Shown piece by piece: positions 34,910-46,570 of a stretch of 64,000 nucleotides of DNA; position 1 is the first letter of the stretch, and every line of letters begins with the position of its first letter. The notes beneath the pieces were generated by a model. That model searched no databases and had not been told where the DNA came from. It worked only from the letters and a program-made list of their open reading frames with translations. The stretch is from Atherinomorus stipes (lineage: Eukaryota; Chordata; Actinopteri; Atheriniformes; Atherinidae): NCBI GenBank assembly GCA_023101725.1, contig JALJCO010013705.1, positions 142,817 through 206,816 on the forward strand, written 5' to 3'. The position numbers were made by a program, and so were the translations under genes.

Positions 34910-35531
34910 AGCAGAACTCAGTAACTTCAGCTCGGGGCTCCCCCTAGTGGCGTCCTTTCACTGTCATAAAGTTCAACCCCCTACACCCCCACAGCACTCC
35001 TCTATTTTGATCCCTGGATATATTTCTAAGCTTTTACTAGCTTGTTGACGCTACTTTGCTAGCAGCACCTCGTTTCCCTCTGCTCAAAGCAGAGTCCTGT
35101 CTCTTCTGAAACGGGACATTTTACCCGCGATTTGCGGGTAAATATGCCGTGGATTATATTTTTCTCTGGTGTTGGCGAGTAGCAGGTAAGAATACAAACT
35201 TTTATTTACTTTTTGCGGACGTGACAAGTGATTTTTGAGCCTGAAGCAGTGATGCTTCACCCGGCGCCCAGGCAGCGCAAGTTACGTGAATCACTCTGGT
35301 CCAGCAAAGAGTTGGTTATGAGAGCCAGGAGTCGGTGTTTAGGTGGTGTGAAGCTAGAGAAATGTTTTCTTCAAATTAGCGCTGGTAGTCTGGTTAAAAT
35401 CAGAGCTGGAAGCAGCTCGGTAGATAGGGGACCTGAGTACCATACAGTGGTTTCTGTTGTCGCAAGTTCTGCTCGGGTCGGCGCAGGCAAAGTTGCCTAG
35501 AGCTGCTCGCAGGCCAGAGGCCCCGGCGGGA
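34910..35531 (+). mobile_element. TTAA-flanked element, family T3, copy 2 (right end lost)
   Basis: It starts after TTAA at 34906-34909 and follows copy 1 closely (AGCAGAACTCAGTAACTT onward) to CCCCGGCGGG. There the palindromic composite begins. The last 100 or so bases, the G-run and the right TTAA of copy 1 are missing. Confidence 0.85.
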
Positions 35532-35952
35532 TATGGAATTATATTTGTGTCTTATTTTTGAGCAAACAAAGCTGTATTTTGAGCGCAGAAAGATGATTTT
35601 TGCAGGAACACGAGTTAAACTTTGAGCAGAAAATATTTTCATGCAAAGGATAATTTAAATTGACCAAACAAAAACAAATCCCATGCACACAAAATTGATT
35701 TCTGTATGCTCCTGTGCAGACCCACGGCGATAAAAAACAGAAAACTGGCTCTCAGTTTTATTAATCTGCTCCATCAATGTTTCCTCCTCTCCACAGCACA
35801 CATGCTCGCAGTACATCATCTGCGCTCAGTTCTCTCAATGCGCTCGCTCAACTTAATGCAGTGTTACACTTGTGCCACAATTCCAACCAATCACAAGCCT
35901 TGGATAAAGTCACCTGATTGGCTGCTTCATAGGCTCCCAGTCTAACCGGCAA
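35532..35952 (+). repeat. Left 421-bp arm of palindromic composite
   Basis: The reverse complement of 37953-38373; by eye I count about six substitutions in 421 positions. It starts TATGGAATTATATTTGTGTC. It includes a CCAATCAC/GATTGG pair near the inner edge. Reading frames are mirrored in the other arm and have no domain. Confidence 0.95.
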
Positions 35953-36218
35953 CACTGTAAAAAGTAAGATCCAGTGCCACTGGTGATATCGGGTAAAGAG
36001 GAGTACGGCGTTTAACTCCACGTTTTCGGTTAGTTTTATATTTTTATATTATTACATGAATTATACATTTATCTGTCTTTCGCATGAAGGACGAATTTTG
36101 TCTAACATTTAGGGGAGACGGCCATCTCTCTTTGATTTTTCTTTTTTTAAACTTCTAGCTTATCTTTCCCAGGACGTCTAACCAGAACCAGAACATCAAG
36201 ACACGATTACGACCACAT

Positions 36219-36463
36219 GTAAGTATAAGTTCATAACCCTTGGTGTATTTTTTGCCATTTGTTTTTGTGATGGCCAAATTACTATTTTCTTCTGTCTTCG
36301 AGCATGCCGTCAGCTACGGGTCTTTTCTCACTGCTCCTACTGTATAAGTCAATGAAGTCATGAACGTAGCTGACCAAGATAGCATTGTTTCAGCCTTGCT
36401 AGCTAGCAACAGAAATGGAGGCAAATGCTTTCTTAAAAATCATTTGCCGCAATTGGTGGTGGT

Positions 36464-36510
<47 letters not shown>

Positions 36511-36639
36511 GGTAGCTCATGTAAAATGAGAAAAAAATAGTTACAATTATATTTGTTCATAGTAGTAGTGATGCTTGTGAACTGTACTGATTTCTCTCGT
36601 TTCTTCTTTTCTTCATCTCTCATCTGTTTATTTCTTTAG
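36219..36639 (+). other. Possible intron inside the CACTA-like core
   Basis: A strong 5' splice pattern (CAT followed by GTAAGT at 36219) and a pyrimidine-rich 3' splice pattern (TTTATTTCTTTAG ending 36639) bracket 421 bp that include the (GT)n and G-run. AATAAA follows at 36728-36733. No open frame spans the join. It could mark a non-coding transcript or be coincidence. Confidence 0.25.
36465..36512. repeat. (GT)n followed by poly(G) of 19
   Basis: About 14 GT dinucleotides run straight into an uninterrupted G-tract. Confidence 0.95.
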
Positions 36640-37952
36640 GTAATACCAGACACTGAACACTTCTACCACACATTCTCTGGACTTGGCGAACTTTGACCTG
36701 ATCCCACTTTTTATATTGTGGAGAAACAATAAATATGTCGCAGTGCACAAAATCAAGTCTTCCAGTGCATCTATCATTAAAAGCTTTTTTTAATTTTTTT
36801 TTTTTTATCAATTATAGCTATTGTGCTGAAGTAAATCATGTGGATACTACAGTTAAGATACTATGATGATCACTACTGTAAGGTTTACACACACTGCAAA
36901 TAGTCAACGAGTTAAAAGCATAATTTTTTACAAACAAATTCTATTTTGTCCTTTCTTTCCTTTTGTTATCTTTGTTCATATCCCTCCTGTTGGTATATTT
37001 TATGTAGCACTCTGTTATAACCAGCATTAGCTGCTGCAGACAGCTGTTGGTTTACCTGATATGTCACAGTGATACTAAGTGCTTCAGCTGCAACGTCCGT
37101 CTCCAAACTGTCAAGACCGACCCACTCCAGAGAAGTTCTTTGAAAACTCGATTTTCTGTTTTGTTACATGTATACAGCTTGCCTTTTTTTAAATTTATGC
37201 AAACTATGATAAACACCTGGCATAAATTATGTGATGTGAAAAAAATAATTAACGGATGTTACCTACTCATCACTTGCAGGATATATCATTTTTAAAAAGA
37301 AAATTACAGATCAACTAACATACTATAGATGCTTATATAAACCTATTTGAATGTATTATAAATTATCACAAAATAAACAAATTAAAAAATCTTTTAAATT
37401 GGAAAAAGAAACGTTATCATATCCTGAGTGTAACTCTGGGCCCTGGTAGCGTCCATCTTTGTTTCTGACAAAAAGGAACTTCATCAAAATTTTCTTGTGG
37501 AGAGAACGTCTTTAGGGGTTTAACCTCCTGGTTAAAGTCTAAATTTTAATCTGTCCCCTCCCCAAGCTGTACTAGATGCAGGTAGGGATGTTGAATACGA
37601 GGCCTCATGAGACACTAGACATTTTGACACAGCTGCCAAGAGATTGTCATGAAGTCATTTGAGACAGTCAGCATGAGCTCCATCTGCTGGCTGTGGATGT
37701 GTACTGCAGCTGAGGGAAACATTACCTGGAGCTGTCTTGTCTCTGGCTCGGTGTATAATAAAAGATACGTTGTCAACCTTCTGTTTAGTGTTTCCTTTGT
37801 GGTTAATATCTTGGAATTATCCTCTGTGATAAAATGAGTATTTTATATAAATTCCCAAGCGATCGGAACCCGAATAAAGCATTGACAGATTAATAGACCC
37901 AGTCTCCTCAAGATTCACCATCTATTGGCACTGGATCTTACTTTTTACAGTG

Positions 37953-38373
37953 TTGCCGGTTAGACCGGGAGCCTATGAAGCAGCCAATCAGGTGACTTTA
38001 TCCAAGGCTTGTGATTGGTTGGAATTGTGGCACAAGTGTAACACTGCATTAAGTTGAGCGAGCGCATTGAGAGAACTGAGCGCAGATGATGCACTGCGAG
38101 CATGTGTGCCGTGGAGAGGAGGAAACATTGATGGAGCAGATTAATAAAACTGAGAGCCAGTTTTCTGTTTTTCATCGCCGTGGGTCTGCACAGGAGCATA
38201 CAGAAATCAATTTTGTGTGCATGGGATTTGTTTTTGTTTGGTCAATTTAAATTATCCTTTGCGTGAAAATATTTTCTGCTCAAAGTTTAACTCGTGTTCC
38301 TGCAAAAATCATCTTTCTGCGCTCAAAATACAGCTTTGTTTGCACAAAAATAAGACACAAATATAATTCCATA
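37953..38373 (-). repeat. Right 421-bp arm of palindromic composite
   Basis: Inverted partner of 35532-35952 and of equal length. The six differences seen by eye are spread along the arm; five of the six are transitions. The outer end reads ATATAATTCCATA. Confidence 0.95.
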
Positions 38374-38640
38374 CCTTTCCGGCCACATTTCTTCCTGGAA
38401 GACGATGGGTCCCCACTATTCTTCCAGTTTTTAATAATGCGTTGGACAGTTCTGAACCCAATTTTAGTCATCTCTGTAATCTCCTTAGATGCTTCCTCTG
38501 CTTGATGCTGCCAATGATTCGACCCTTCTCAGACAGACTAACATCTTTTCCACAGGATTTTGTCTTTTGACACGGTTGTTTAGGAAATGAGAAGCAACTC
38601 ATTGCATCAGTTGGGGTTAAATAACTCGTTGCCAGCAATA
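38374..38640 (-). pseudogene. Tc1-type transposase N-terminal remnant
   Basis: On the minus strand: SCGKDVSLSEKGRIIGSIKQ, then after a frame change MTKIGFRTVQRIIKNWKNSG and DPSSSRKKCGRK. This is the paired helix-turn-helix and GRPR-like linker (here K-C-G-R-K) of a Tc1/mariner transposase family different from the one at 4328. The protein is cut exactly at the palindromic composite, and its continuation is not found on the other side. Confidence 0.7.
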
Positions 38641-38698
38641 ATCCCCCATGCAGTAATGATCCAAAGGGAGACTGGTATTTATTTGCGTAGTCAAATCC

Positions 38699-38711
38699 GG
38701 GGGGGGGGGGG
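38699..38711. repeat. Poly(G), 13 bases
   Basis: An uninterrupted G-run. Confidence 0.95.
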
Positions 38712-41250
38712 CAGTGTATCTTTTCTGTTTTTTTCATCATCATGGACAGAAACCTTTTCTTTTCTATTTCATTTTCTTATCTACTGTGGAACCTACCAGA
38801 AGACCTGGAGCTGAGAGTCAGAGAAGCCAGCAGTTTTTTCTGTGTATGACTGAATCCTGCCGTCGTGTGTGGACGTAATGATGAATTGTGTTCACTAATG
38901 ATGGTGATTTCCATAGAAACATGTCTGCTGCCTGGGGGCCTGAATAACATTAAGCTGTTTTTTATTTCATCTTTTTCTTGCATACAGACAATTTTCTGAT
39001 TCTCTTAATCTGTTATTGATGTTATGAATAAATACGTGATGATGAGGTCCAAAAATTCTCTGTAATAATGTTGAAAAATGTTCTTAAATCATTGAACAAT
39101 GTGTCCACACAGAACATCACTTACTGGCAAACTGCCCAATTACAGACTTTTAATGTTACTGACCTCCCATCTTGTTTGAAAGATATAAAATAAATAAAGG
39201 CTGATGTCTATAAACTAGGAATAACATAAAATCATTTACCATTATCCTTTATTCATTTGTTTTAGTGTAAATCCTCTAAAGCTCTTACTTTTTTCAAGCT
39301 AAAGCTGAGTCTCCTCTTTGCCAATACTTGCTTTTAAATTTACTAAACTTTTATTTATATCTGCACTGAACTGATTTTTATTCTTTTGTTGCATCCATGT
39401 AAGTGTTTTATGTGCTTCGATCTCACAGCCTATTTATATGTGACTTTTATACCTTGTATTAATGTCTTTTATGTCCTCTGTGAAATACTTTTTATGGCTG
39501 TTTCCTTGAATAAAGGTCTTTTGCCCGAAACTGTTGCCTTTTGCTTTGTAATTTTGATAAACTGATTCCTCTGACTTTCAAGTGAGTTAGATATTGTGCA
39601 GAAAGATTTACAATAATATAAAATGCATCATGATGAGATCAGATAAAGATGACCTGATGCTAAAAAGCATGGATGTCAGCGTTTGATATATTGTGTGGCG
39701 AGACACCGAATACTTGCAAACTACACGTTGATGTGTTTGTGCGTGTGTGGGTGCTGTTTGTTTTGGTTTAATGATTAACCATATATATTACAGACATCTG
39801 CTCAGAGGTGTCAGTGTATAAGTATGCAGCCTCATGCCTCTCTTGGATGTGTTAGTGTGTGCGGTCTGAGTCGGGAGGCCATAATGACCTCATTTCCTGC
39901 TGAAATATATGCAGGCCCAGCACCAGCACATAAACCTTCAAATAAACCTTATAAACTGCAGCACCAGGCCTGTTACCTTGAAACATACACAGCCTCCACA
40001 AACGCCATGAGCAACCTCTGAAATAGTGACATGGTACCAGCAAAATGCACCTGCAGCTGATGGATGTCACTGATACTGTGCAGGTGCTGCATGAGAAAAC
40101 AGTCACAGCATAAATATATGAGAAAAAACACACATGCCCGCAGTTATTGTCCCTGCAGCTCTGTCTGTAAACGGGCGATAAAGTAAACAGTGGAGACAGC
40201 TTGATAGAAGTCATCTTTGTCAAAGCCACTTTTAAAATTTAACTAGACATTAACAGGAGAGCAGCGTTGCTGTGTTTCTATATCATCCTGTGATTCTGTC
40301 CCTGGTCCACATTTCTTCAGTTATATACTGTAGATTTACCATTTACCAGATGGTTTGAGTGACTTATTCAGCCCCAGTTTCTGTCATCAGTGCATCATTT
40401 GGATCTTTGGACGAATGTAAAAGCTAAATTCCCAGTTTTGATTTGATTCAGTCTTTCTGGCTACATCTGCAGACATCATGTTAGTCATCTAGCATGGGCG
40501 ACTATCACCAAATGTAACTAGTGAAAAGAAAAATAAACATATTTCTAAAAAGACTACAAAAATGTATTTATTAATAAATGAATGTTTATTAATTTATTAA
40601 TTTAATTTTATTTCTTTATTAATTTCATTATTGTCCTTTTAAGTTTCTAGCTTAAAGGAGTTGTTTGTAATTTTATTGTGAAAACTTTGTGAAAGTCAGT
40701 GTTTGGATTCTCAACATCCTGTCTACTCTTGGTCCGTCATGTCCTAGACTGACAAGTACAGACTAACAGCCTGATACAAATGTCTAGTTATTAGTTTCAG
40801 AGGGCTTGGTGGAGCCCGATGATTAATGTTTTTTTAATCAATTTTATGGAATATCAATTACTGCCCTTGGGCACCTATTAATAACAAATAAATTACCTCA
40901 AACAACCCCCAAGACTTATTTAAAAATCGATGCATCTGATGGATCCTGGATGGCTGAACTTCAGATTCAGGAGCTGTGTGGTCTTTGTTCAGGTCATGGA
41001 ACAATAGACTACCTCTGAACTCTCAGCAGGGTCCTACAGGGTCCATGGCAGTTCAACCAATCACTTTACATGTGCTTTGTAGACTTGGAGAAGACATTCC
41101 TCTCAATTTACTGGTCGATCTGCATCCCTACTAGTCATCAGCTGTGGGAGAAAAACAAGATGACAGATACAGTTGGCCAAATTGACTTTCCTGCAGGGCA
41201 CTCTTTAGAAATAAGGTAAGGAAGCTCAGTCATCCAGGAAGGGTTTTAGG
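38712..41250. other. No gene recognised; possibly unique DNA
   Basis: A 125-codon minus-strand frame (39852-40229) has no motif. At 40656 AGGAGTTGTTTGTAATTTTA follows TTAA and looks like a lone end of another TTAA-type MITE. The stretch 39820-39960 shows no repeat signature and is a candidate for unique sequence. Confidence 0.35.
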
Positions 41251-41254
41251 TAGA

Positions 41255-41612
41255 GTATTCCACATCCAGAGAAGCCAGATGAGGTGCAGGCAAGTGATTG
41301 GGATGCCTTCCTGGGAGGATGCCCACTGGGAAGACCTAGGATGTGATGGAGGGATAAGATTTAAAAAAGTGGAAAAGGAGGAAAAAAAAAAAGAAAAGAA
41401 AAGGGGGGGGGGGGGAGGGGAAAAAGGGGGGGGGGGGGGGGGGACTATGTCTCTTAGTGGGTCAAGGAATGCCTTGGCATTACCCCAGATAAGCTGGGGG
41501 AAGAAACCAGAGAAAGGGAAGTCTGGGCTACCCTTCTTAAACCTGCTGTCATCACAACCCATCCTCCGATAAACAGTAGAAAATGGATGGATGGATGGAT
41601 GGATTTTTTTCA
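41255..41612 (+). mobile_element. Rex3-like LINE 3' fragment with (ATGG)n tail
   Basis: CCAGATGAGGTGCAGGCAAG, GGATGCCTTCCTGGGAGGAT and GATAAGCTGGGGGAAG correspond to the end of the Rex3 protein (Q-M-R-x-x-G ... P-x-x-R-x-x-D). The middle is replaced by poly-A/poly-G runs at 41375-41443. It ends AACAGTAGAAAATGGATGG and (ATGG)n. Confidence 0.75.
41403..41443. repeat. Two poly(G) runs (13 and 18 bases)
   Basis: G-runs at 41403-41415 and 41426-41443, inside the Rex3 fragment. Confidence 0.95.
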
Positions 41613-42655
41613 CCTTTAAAAGACTTGGTCTTTTTCCATTTGAGTTTTACAGGGTAAAGATCGCATCTCGTTAACTTTTTTTTTTTTTTCCTTAATACCA
41701 ATTTTTCCGGTACAAACTAGTCTAGGGCCAATTCATATTTTAACACTATATTGGTTTAATGGATCACACACTTGGTTTAATTTTTATTCAATAACTAAAC
41801 CAAATCCACTTGCATTTAACAAATGAAACATTGTAAAATATGACAAGCTAAACATGAATAACATGATAATAAAAAGTATGACATCAGATTGTCATAAAGA
41901 CATTTCCATGGAATAAAATTAGATCCTGCAAGAACAAATACCAAAGCTTAAGTTTGGATTGTCAACACAAAATCTACTAAAAATTTAATTTTACTACTGT
42001 AAAAGAACTTCAGGAAAAATTGATGGAAATGGATAAAAACGATAGAAATCAATAAGGGTGGAGTAATAAAATAAATTAAAAAATAATAAAGGTTCAAATC
42101 AAATCTGCAAAAGAAATCTACGGTTGAATAAAAAGCATTTAATTCAACAATTTATTTAATATTTTCTAAGAAATTGTTAGAGCTGCCAAACATGGCAGAT
42201 GTTTTTCAGATCTGTAGCTTATTTTTTTCTTTCTTTTTGGTTTGTTTCTTAAAAGTTCCACGATCTTTCCAACAATTATTGGATGTGTGGTTTTGGGTTG
42301 AAGGCTGGAAAGCTTCAGTGGAGGATAGAGTTGGCTAGCATTAGCATTAGCAAGTATTAGCTTGCATTAGGTAATGCTCCTTCCAGACCTCTCGGCTCTT
42401 TATTGTGACCTCTGTTTTGGCAAACCTTATTCAATCAATTATCTTGCTTTTCCAGAATATTTTGGCCTTTTACAGGTGGTTTGGGACCATTTTTGTATCC
42501 AAATTTTGTTTTAAATACTTGCATAACTCTCACTATAAGCTAGTCGCTAGCTGAATGTCTTCTTCTGCTTATTGGAGTTGTTTAACAGCCACTTGACATG
42601 TTGGAACCACAGTGGTTGGAAACTGCTTTGCAACTAGGTTCCCATCAGCATTGTT
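41613..42655. other. No recognisable feature
   Basis: AT-rich DNA with poly-T near 41678-41690 and short GCATTA repeats near 42330-42370. Confidence 0.4.
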
Positions 42656-42659
42656 TCTG

Positions 42660-44118
42660 TCTTCCCATACCGTACCGTCTTCTCCCGCTTATCCAAGGTT
42701 GGGTCAAGGGGGCAGCTGCCTAAGCAGAGAAGCCCAGACTTCCCTCTCCCCTGCCACAGCTGCCAGCTCATCCCAAGCGTTCCCAGGCCAGCCGGGAGAC
42801 GTAGTCCCTCCAGCGTGTCCTGGGGCTCCCCAGGGCCTCGTCCCAGTGGGACGTGCCTGGAACACCTCACTGGGGAGGCGTCCAGGAGGCATCCTGGCCA
42901 GATGCCCAAGCCACCTCATCTGGCTGTTCTTGATGCGGAGGAGCAGCGGTTCCACTTTGAGTTCCTCCCAGATGACCGAGCTCCACACCCTTTCTCTAAG
43001 GGAGAGCCCAGTCACCCTGCAGAGGATGAGGGTAGGAACGTAGATCGACTGCTAAATCGAGAGCCTCGCTTTTTGGCTGAGCTCCTTCTTCACCATGACA
43101 GCAGAGTCTGCATCACTGCGGATGCCGCACCAATCCATCTGTCCATTTCCTGCTCCATTTTTCCCTCAGTCGTGAACAAGACCCAGGGATACTGGAACTT
43201 CTCCACCTGGGGCAGGACCTCGTTCCCGACCCAGAGAGGACACTCCACCCTTTTCTGGGTGAGGACCATGGTCTCGGATTTGGAGGTGCTCATTTTTATC
43301 CCGGCTGCTTCACACTTGGGTGCAAATCACTCCAGCGAGAGTTGGAGATCAAGGCCCGATGAAGCCAATAGAACCACATCATCTGAAAAAAGCAGAGACC
43401 CAATCCTGAGGCCACCAAACTGGATACCCTCAACACCTCGGCTGCGCCAAGAAATCCTTTCCATAAAGGTTATGAACAGGAGCCGTGACAAAGGGCAGCC
43501 TTGGCGGAGTCCAACCCTTACCAAAAATGCATTCCACCTACAGCCGGAAATGCAGACCAAGCTCTAGCACCCGTCGTACAGGGACCGGACAGCTCTAACA
43601 AGGAGGTCCGGTACTCTGTAGTCCCGGAGCACCCCCCACAGAAATCCCCAGGGGACACGATCAAATGCCTTCTCCAAGTCCACAAAGCACATGTAGACTG
43701 GTTGGGCAAACTCCCATGCCCCCTCCAGGATCCTGAAGAGGGTGTAGAGCTGGTCCACTGCTCCACGACCAGGATGAAACCACACTGCTCCTCCTCAATC
43801 TGAGGTTCGACTATCTGACGGACCCTCCTCTCCAGGACCCCCAAATAGATCTTACCAGGGAGGCTGAGGAGCGTGATCCCCCTGAAGTTGGAGCACACTC
43901 TCTGATCCCCCTTTTTGAAGAGGGGGACCACCACCCCAGTCTGCCAGTCCAGAGGTACTGCCCCCGATGTCCATGCAATGCTGCAGAGGGGTGTCAGCCA
44001 AGACAGCCCAACAGCATCCAGAGCCTTAAGGAACTCTGGGCGGATCTCCTCCACCCCCCGGGACCCGGCCACAGAGGAGCTTTTTAACTACCTCGGCGTC
44101 CTCTGCTTCTGTGTTAGG
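42660..44118 (-). mobile_element. Rex3: Rex3 (RTE-clade) LINE, 5'-truncated
   Basis: About 1.46 kb on the minus strand. It runs from within the reverse transcriptase to a 3' tail reading (minus) CTTGGATAAGCGGGAGAAGA and GGTACGGTATGGG. Stretches GTGACAAAGGGCAGCCTTGG and GGACCACCACCCCAGTCTGC are the sites usually used to amplify Rex3 from fish. The 5' end is lost, as is common for LINEs. Confidence 0.9.
42700..44075 (-). pseudogene. Rex3: Rex3 reverse transcriptase remnant
   Basis: Motifs in order: FKKGDQRVCSNFRGITLL (about 43865-43920), EEQCGF, FVDLEKAFDRVPW (about 43650-43690), VGLRQGCPLS (about 43485-43515), LLFSDDVVLLAS (about 43370-43405; the usual F/Y-A-D-D reads F-S-D-D), TSKSETMVL, then GHLARMPPGRLP and GEREVWASLL near the C end. 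The catalytic Asp pair is kept but frames shift several times, so it is dead. The endonuclease domain is absent. The long plus-strand frame at 42815-43567 is its antisense. Confidence 0.9.
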
Positions 44119-46035
44119 GCTGGAATATATAGTATTTGCTGTGGATGCAAGTGTGCGTGTCAGGTGTTTGGAATGTTTGTGTACATAGTTGCTGAAGCAC
44201 GTCAGGTGGCGGAATCGCTCGATACTAGAGGTCTCCACTAGGAGGACTATGCAGCACTTTGACTCTGAAATAATGAAAGGCCAATCTGCCGGTCACAGCC
44301 TATTTCCTGTGCATTTCTGCAAACTGTTGTGGCACAAGTGTTTGTCACTGTGGAACAGGAAAGAAACCTAATAAGGTCAGCAGAAGTTGTGGAAAAAGTC
44401 CAAGAGACGCTCTTTAAAACGACTCGCCATTGCGTTTACCTCTGACCTCGTGTTCAGGCTTTTCTACGCATGAGCACCTCCAGCATTCAAGTCAATATCA
44501 GTCAATATTACGCCACATGCACGTGGCATGCTACCTCGTGTCAACACGCGCAAGCATACATAGGTACACTGGAAACGCATGGGTGCCATGGTGCGTACGC
44601 GGACGCATTGCCAGCAGCAAGTTTATCCCAGGCCTTAAAGTGCACTGTCCTGCGGCCCACAGGTACAAAAAAAGAAAGTTTTTTGCAGCCCTCTAGGTGG
44701 CATTCAAGGCCCAAGCGTGGGCCATGGCCCTATGGTTAAAAATCACCGCTGAAGGTCATATTACAGGCAAGAACATTTCTGAAAATATTTTTTGGGGGTT
44801 TTAACAGCACATAAACCTGTTATCAAAACAAGAGTGTGGCCACTTTTTGGATATGTGGGGGACTGTATGAGTCTGAATCTTTATTTTATTAACACAGATT
44901 TGCATTTTTTCAAGAGAAAATTTAGGATTTCTCTCCTTTAGTCCATCCTGACCTGTGAAAATCCTTTGAACTACAGGGAGTATTGTGCCCTTGAGTTATA
45001 AAGCAATTTCACAGTTCATCCCACAACTCACCTCTAATATATAAATTCAGGAGTGTTGGAAGGTAATGGTGTGTGTGCATGTGTGATGGTACAAGAGCTA
45101 TGTTAGAGTTGAAACTGGGTGTTCAAATGGACAAAGGTTCATATAAAGGCTGCAGTCATCAGAAAAAAATCTTATATTTGAGCCTCAGACTTTCTTTTAA
45201 ACTGTAGTAAGAAAATAATATACATCAGTGGAGTTTGTTGGTAATGAAAATTTGCCAACATTTACTTCTGACTCCTTCTGACCCTGAATTTGGACAGATT
45301 AACATCCCTTTTATGAGTTAAAGTTGTACACAAACACAATTTAGGTGTATATTTCCATAAGTTGTGTTTGGGGTAGAAATATTCAGATCCTTTAATTACT
45401 TCACATAGTTAAAACTGTTAATCCAGAGTAATACCACCAAGAGTAAAAATAGAATTAAAACCAGTTTTATCCTTCTGATTGTTTTATGTAATGCCATAAG
45501 ATAATCAAAGTCCAAAAAAAAATTACATTTGATGTTTAAATGTTTGTTTAAAAACATGTTCTATGTAACATAGTAAATATCTGTATGTGTAACGTAGTTT
45601 TGTAGATAAAGATGTTATTCAAGAGTTTATATCCTGGAAAACAATTCAAAACTGGAAATTTGCTCTTACTGCACAACAGCCGTGTGAATGCGTTTATGTT
45701 GAAAACATTAGACTGCAATGCAAAAACCTGAAAAGGCAAAAAATTTTACACTGTAAAATAAGTACAAGATGTTAATCTTAAAATGGCAGGCAAAGATTTG
45801 AGGAAGGTTTTCATTGCACAAAGTAAAGAAGTAAATAGTAGTGCCAGGAGTGAGAGCTGACCTAATTCCTACCAATGTGGGAGACAATCTTTTAACCACC
45901 ATAAGTTTATCAGCAACTTTGTTCCAGTGCAAGCTCAAGATCATTACGCAAATAAACTGTCCAATTCCTGGGCAGACTTTTTAGCCTGATGAAGAAATCA
46001 TGCATGAGTTGAAGAAATCATGCAAGAGAAATGTT
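44119..46035. other. No recognisable gene
   Basis: GTTAGGGCTGGAATATATAG at 44115 hints at a lone DNA-element end. At 45748 CACTGTAAAATAAGTACAAG resembles the core end at 35953 but has no partner. A 19-bp near-duplicate (GAAGAAATCATGCA) lies at 45990-46030. Confidence 0.4.
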
Positions 46036-46039
46036 TTAA

Positions 46040-46570
46040 AGGAGTGATGCCATAGCAGTATAAACTATTTCAGGTTACTGATATTGCTGTATACTGTATA
46101 TCCATTCTCCAAAGAAAATTTTTTCACTTTTTTAGGGTGGTTGATTTGGCATGCCAGATTTCCCTCCTCAGTAAAACAGTTGGGTACAGTAATGACATGA
46201 TCTGCCATGAGACCCAGTTGACTTAATTTTTGATTGGCTACAACCTTATTTGGCCATAACCTTATTCAGAGACATGGGTCAAACTGCCGGTAACTAGTGG
46301 TTGGGGTTTGTTTGTTAAAGGCTATTTATTAGCATCATGGGCACTTCAGACAGCAGGGCTGTTACCAATTCCATGGTCTGTCCAGGGACCATGGTCTCTG
46401 GCATGGACCAGTGGTTTTTGCCACTAGGGTCGCGACCAGCTCAGCAGTGGTCGCAGCAAGCTGCTGTCTGGCACGGACCTGTAGTCACTACCACTAGTAA
46501 CATTGTTGTGGTTGCCTCCTTCTGTGTTGCTGCAGAAGTTGTTTTTTTTTTTTTTACTTAAATTGGAAAA
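46040..46570 (+). mobile_element. Family T2, copy at TTAA 46036-46039
   Basis: It aligns with 9512-9910 from AGGAGTGATGCCATAGCAGT to GTTGCTGCAGAAGTT. About 130 bp near 46360-46490 carry a duplication-like CCATGGTCTCTGGCATGG / GTCTGGCACGGACC segment absent from the full copy. The right end was not found. Confidence 0.8.

Larger units (their letters stand above)
35953..37952. mobile_element. CACTA-like core of the composite, 2,000 bp
   Basis: It begins CACTGTAAAAAGTAAGATCC and ends with its exact reverse complement. The inverted match within the core is 27 bp (to AGTGCCA). CACTG ends are typical of En/Spm (CACTA) elements. Left and right neighbours are CAA and TTG, which are reverse complements and not a direct duplication, because the flanking arms are themselves inverted. 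No transposase. It holds a (GT)n-(G)n tract and a splice-like transcript signature. Confidence 0.7.

Noticed and set aside
35706..38505. Mirrored small frames (MLLCRP..., MKIFSAQ...) in both arms of the composite
   Set aside because: Identical peptides reflect duplicated DNA; they have no domain and no ribosomal context in a eukaryote.
42815..43567. 250-codon plus-strand frame, the longest in the window
   Set aside because: It is the antisense of the Rex3 reverse transcriptase, whose motifs (FVDLEKAFDR, GLRQGCPLS, FSDDVV) are on the minus strand.
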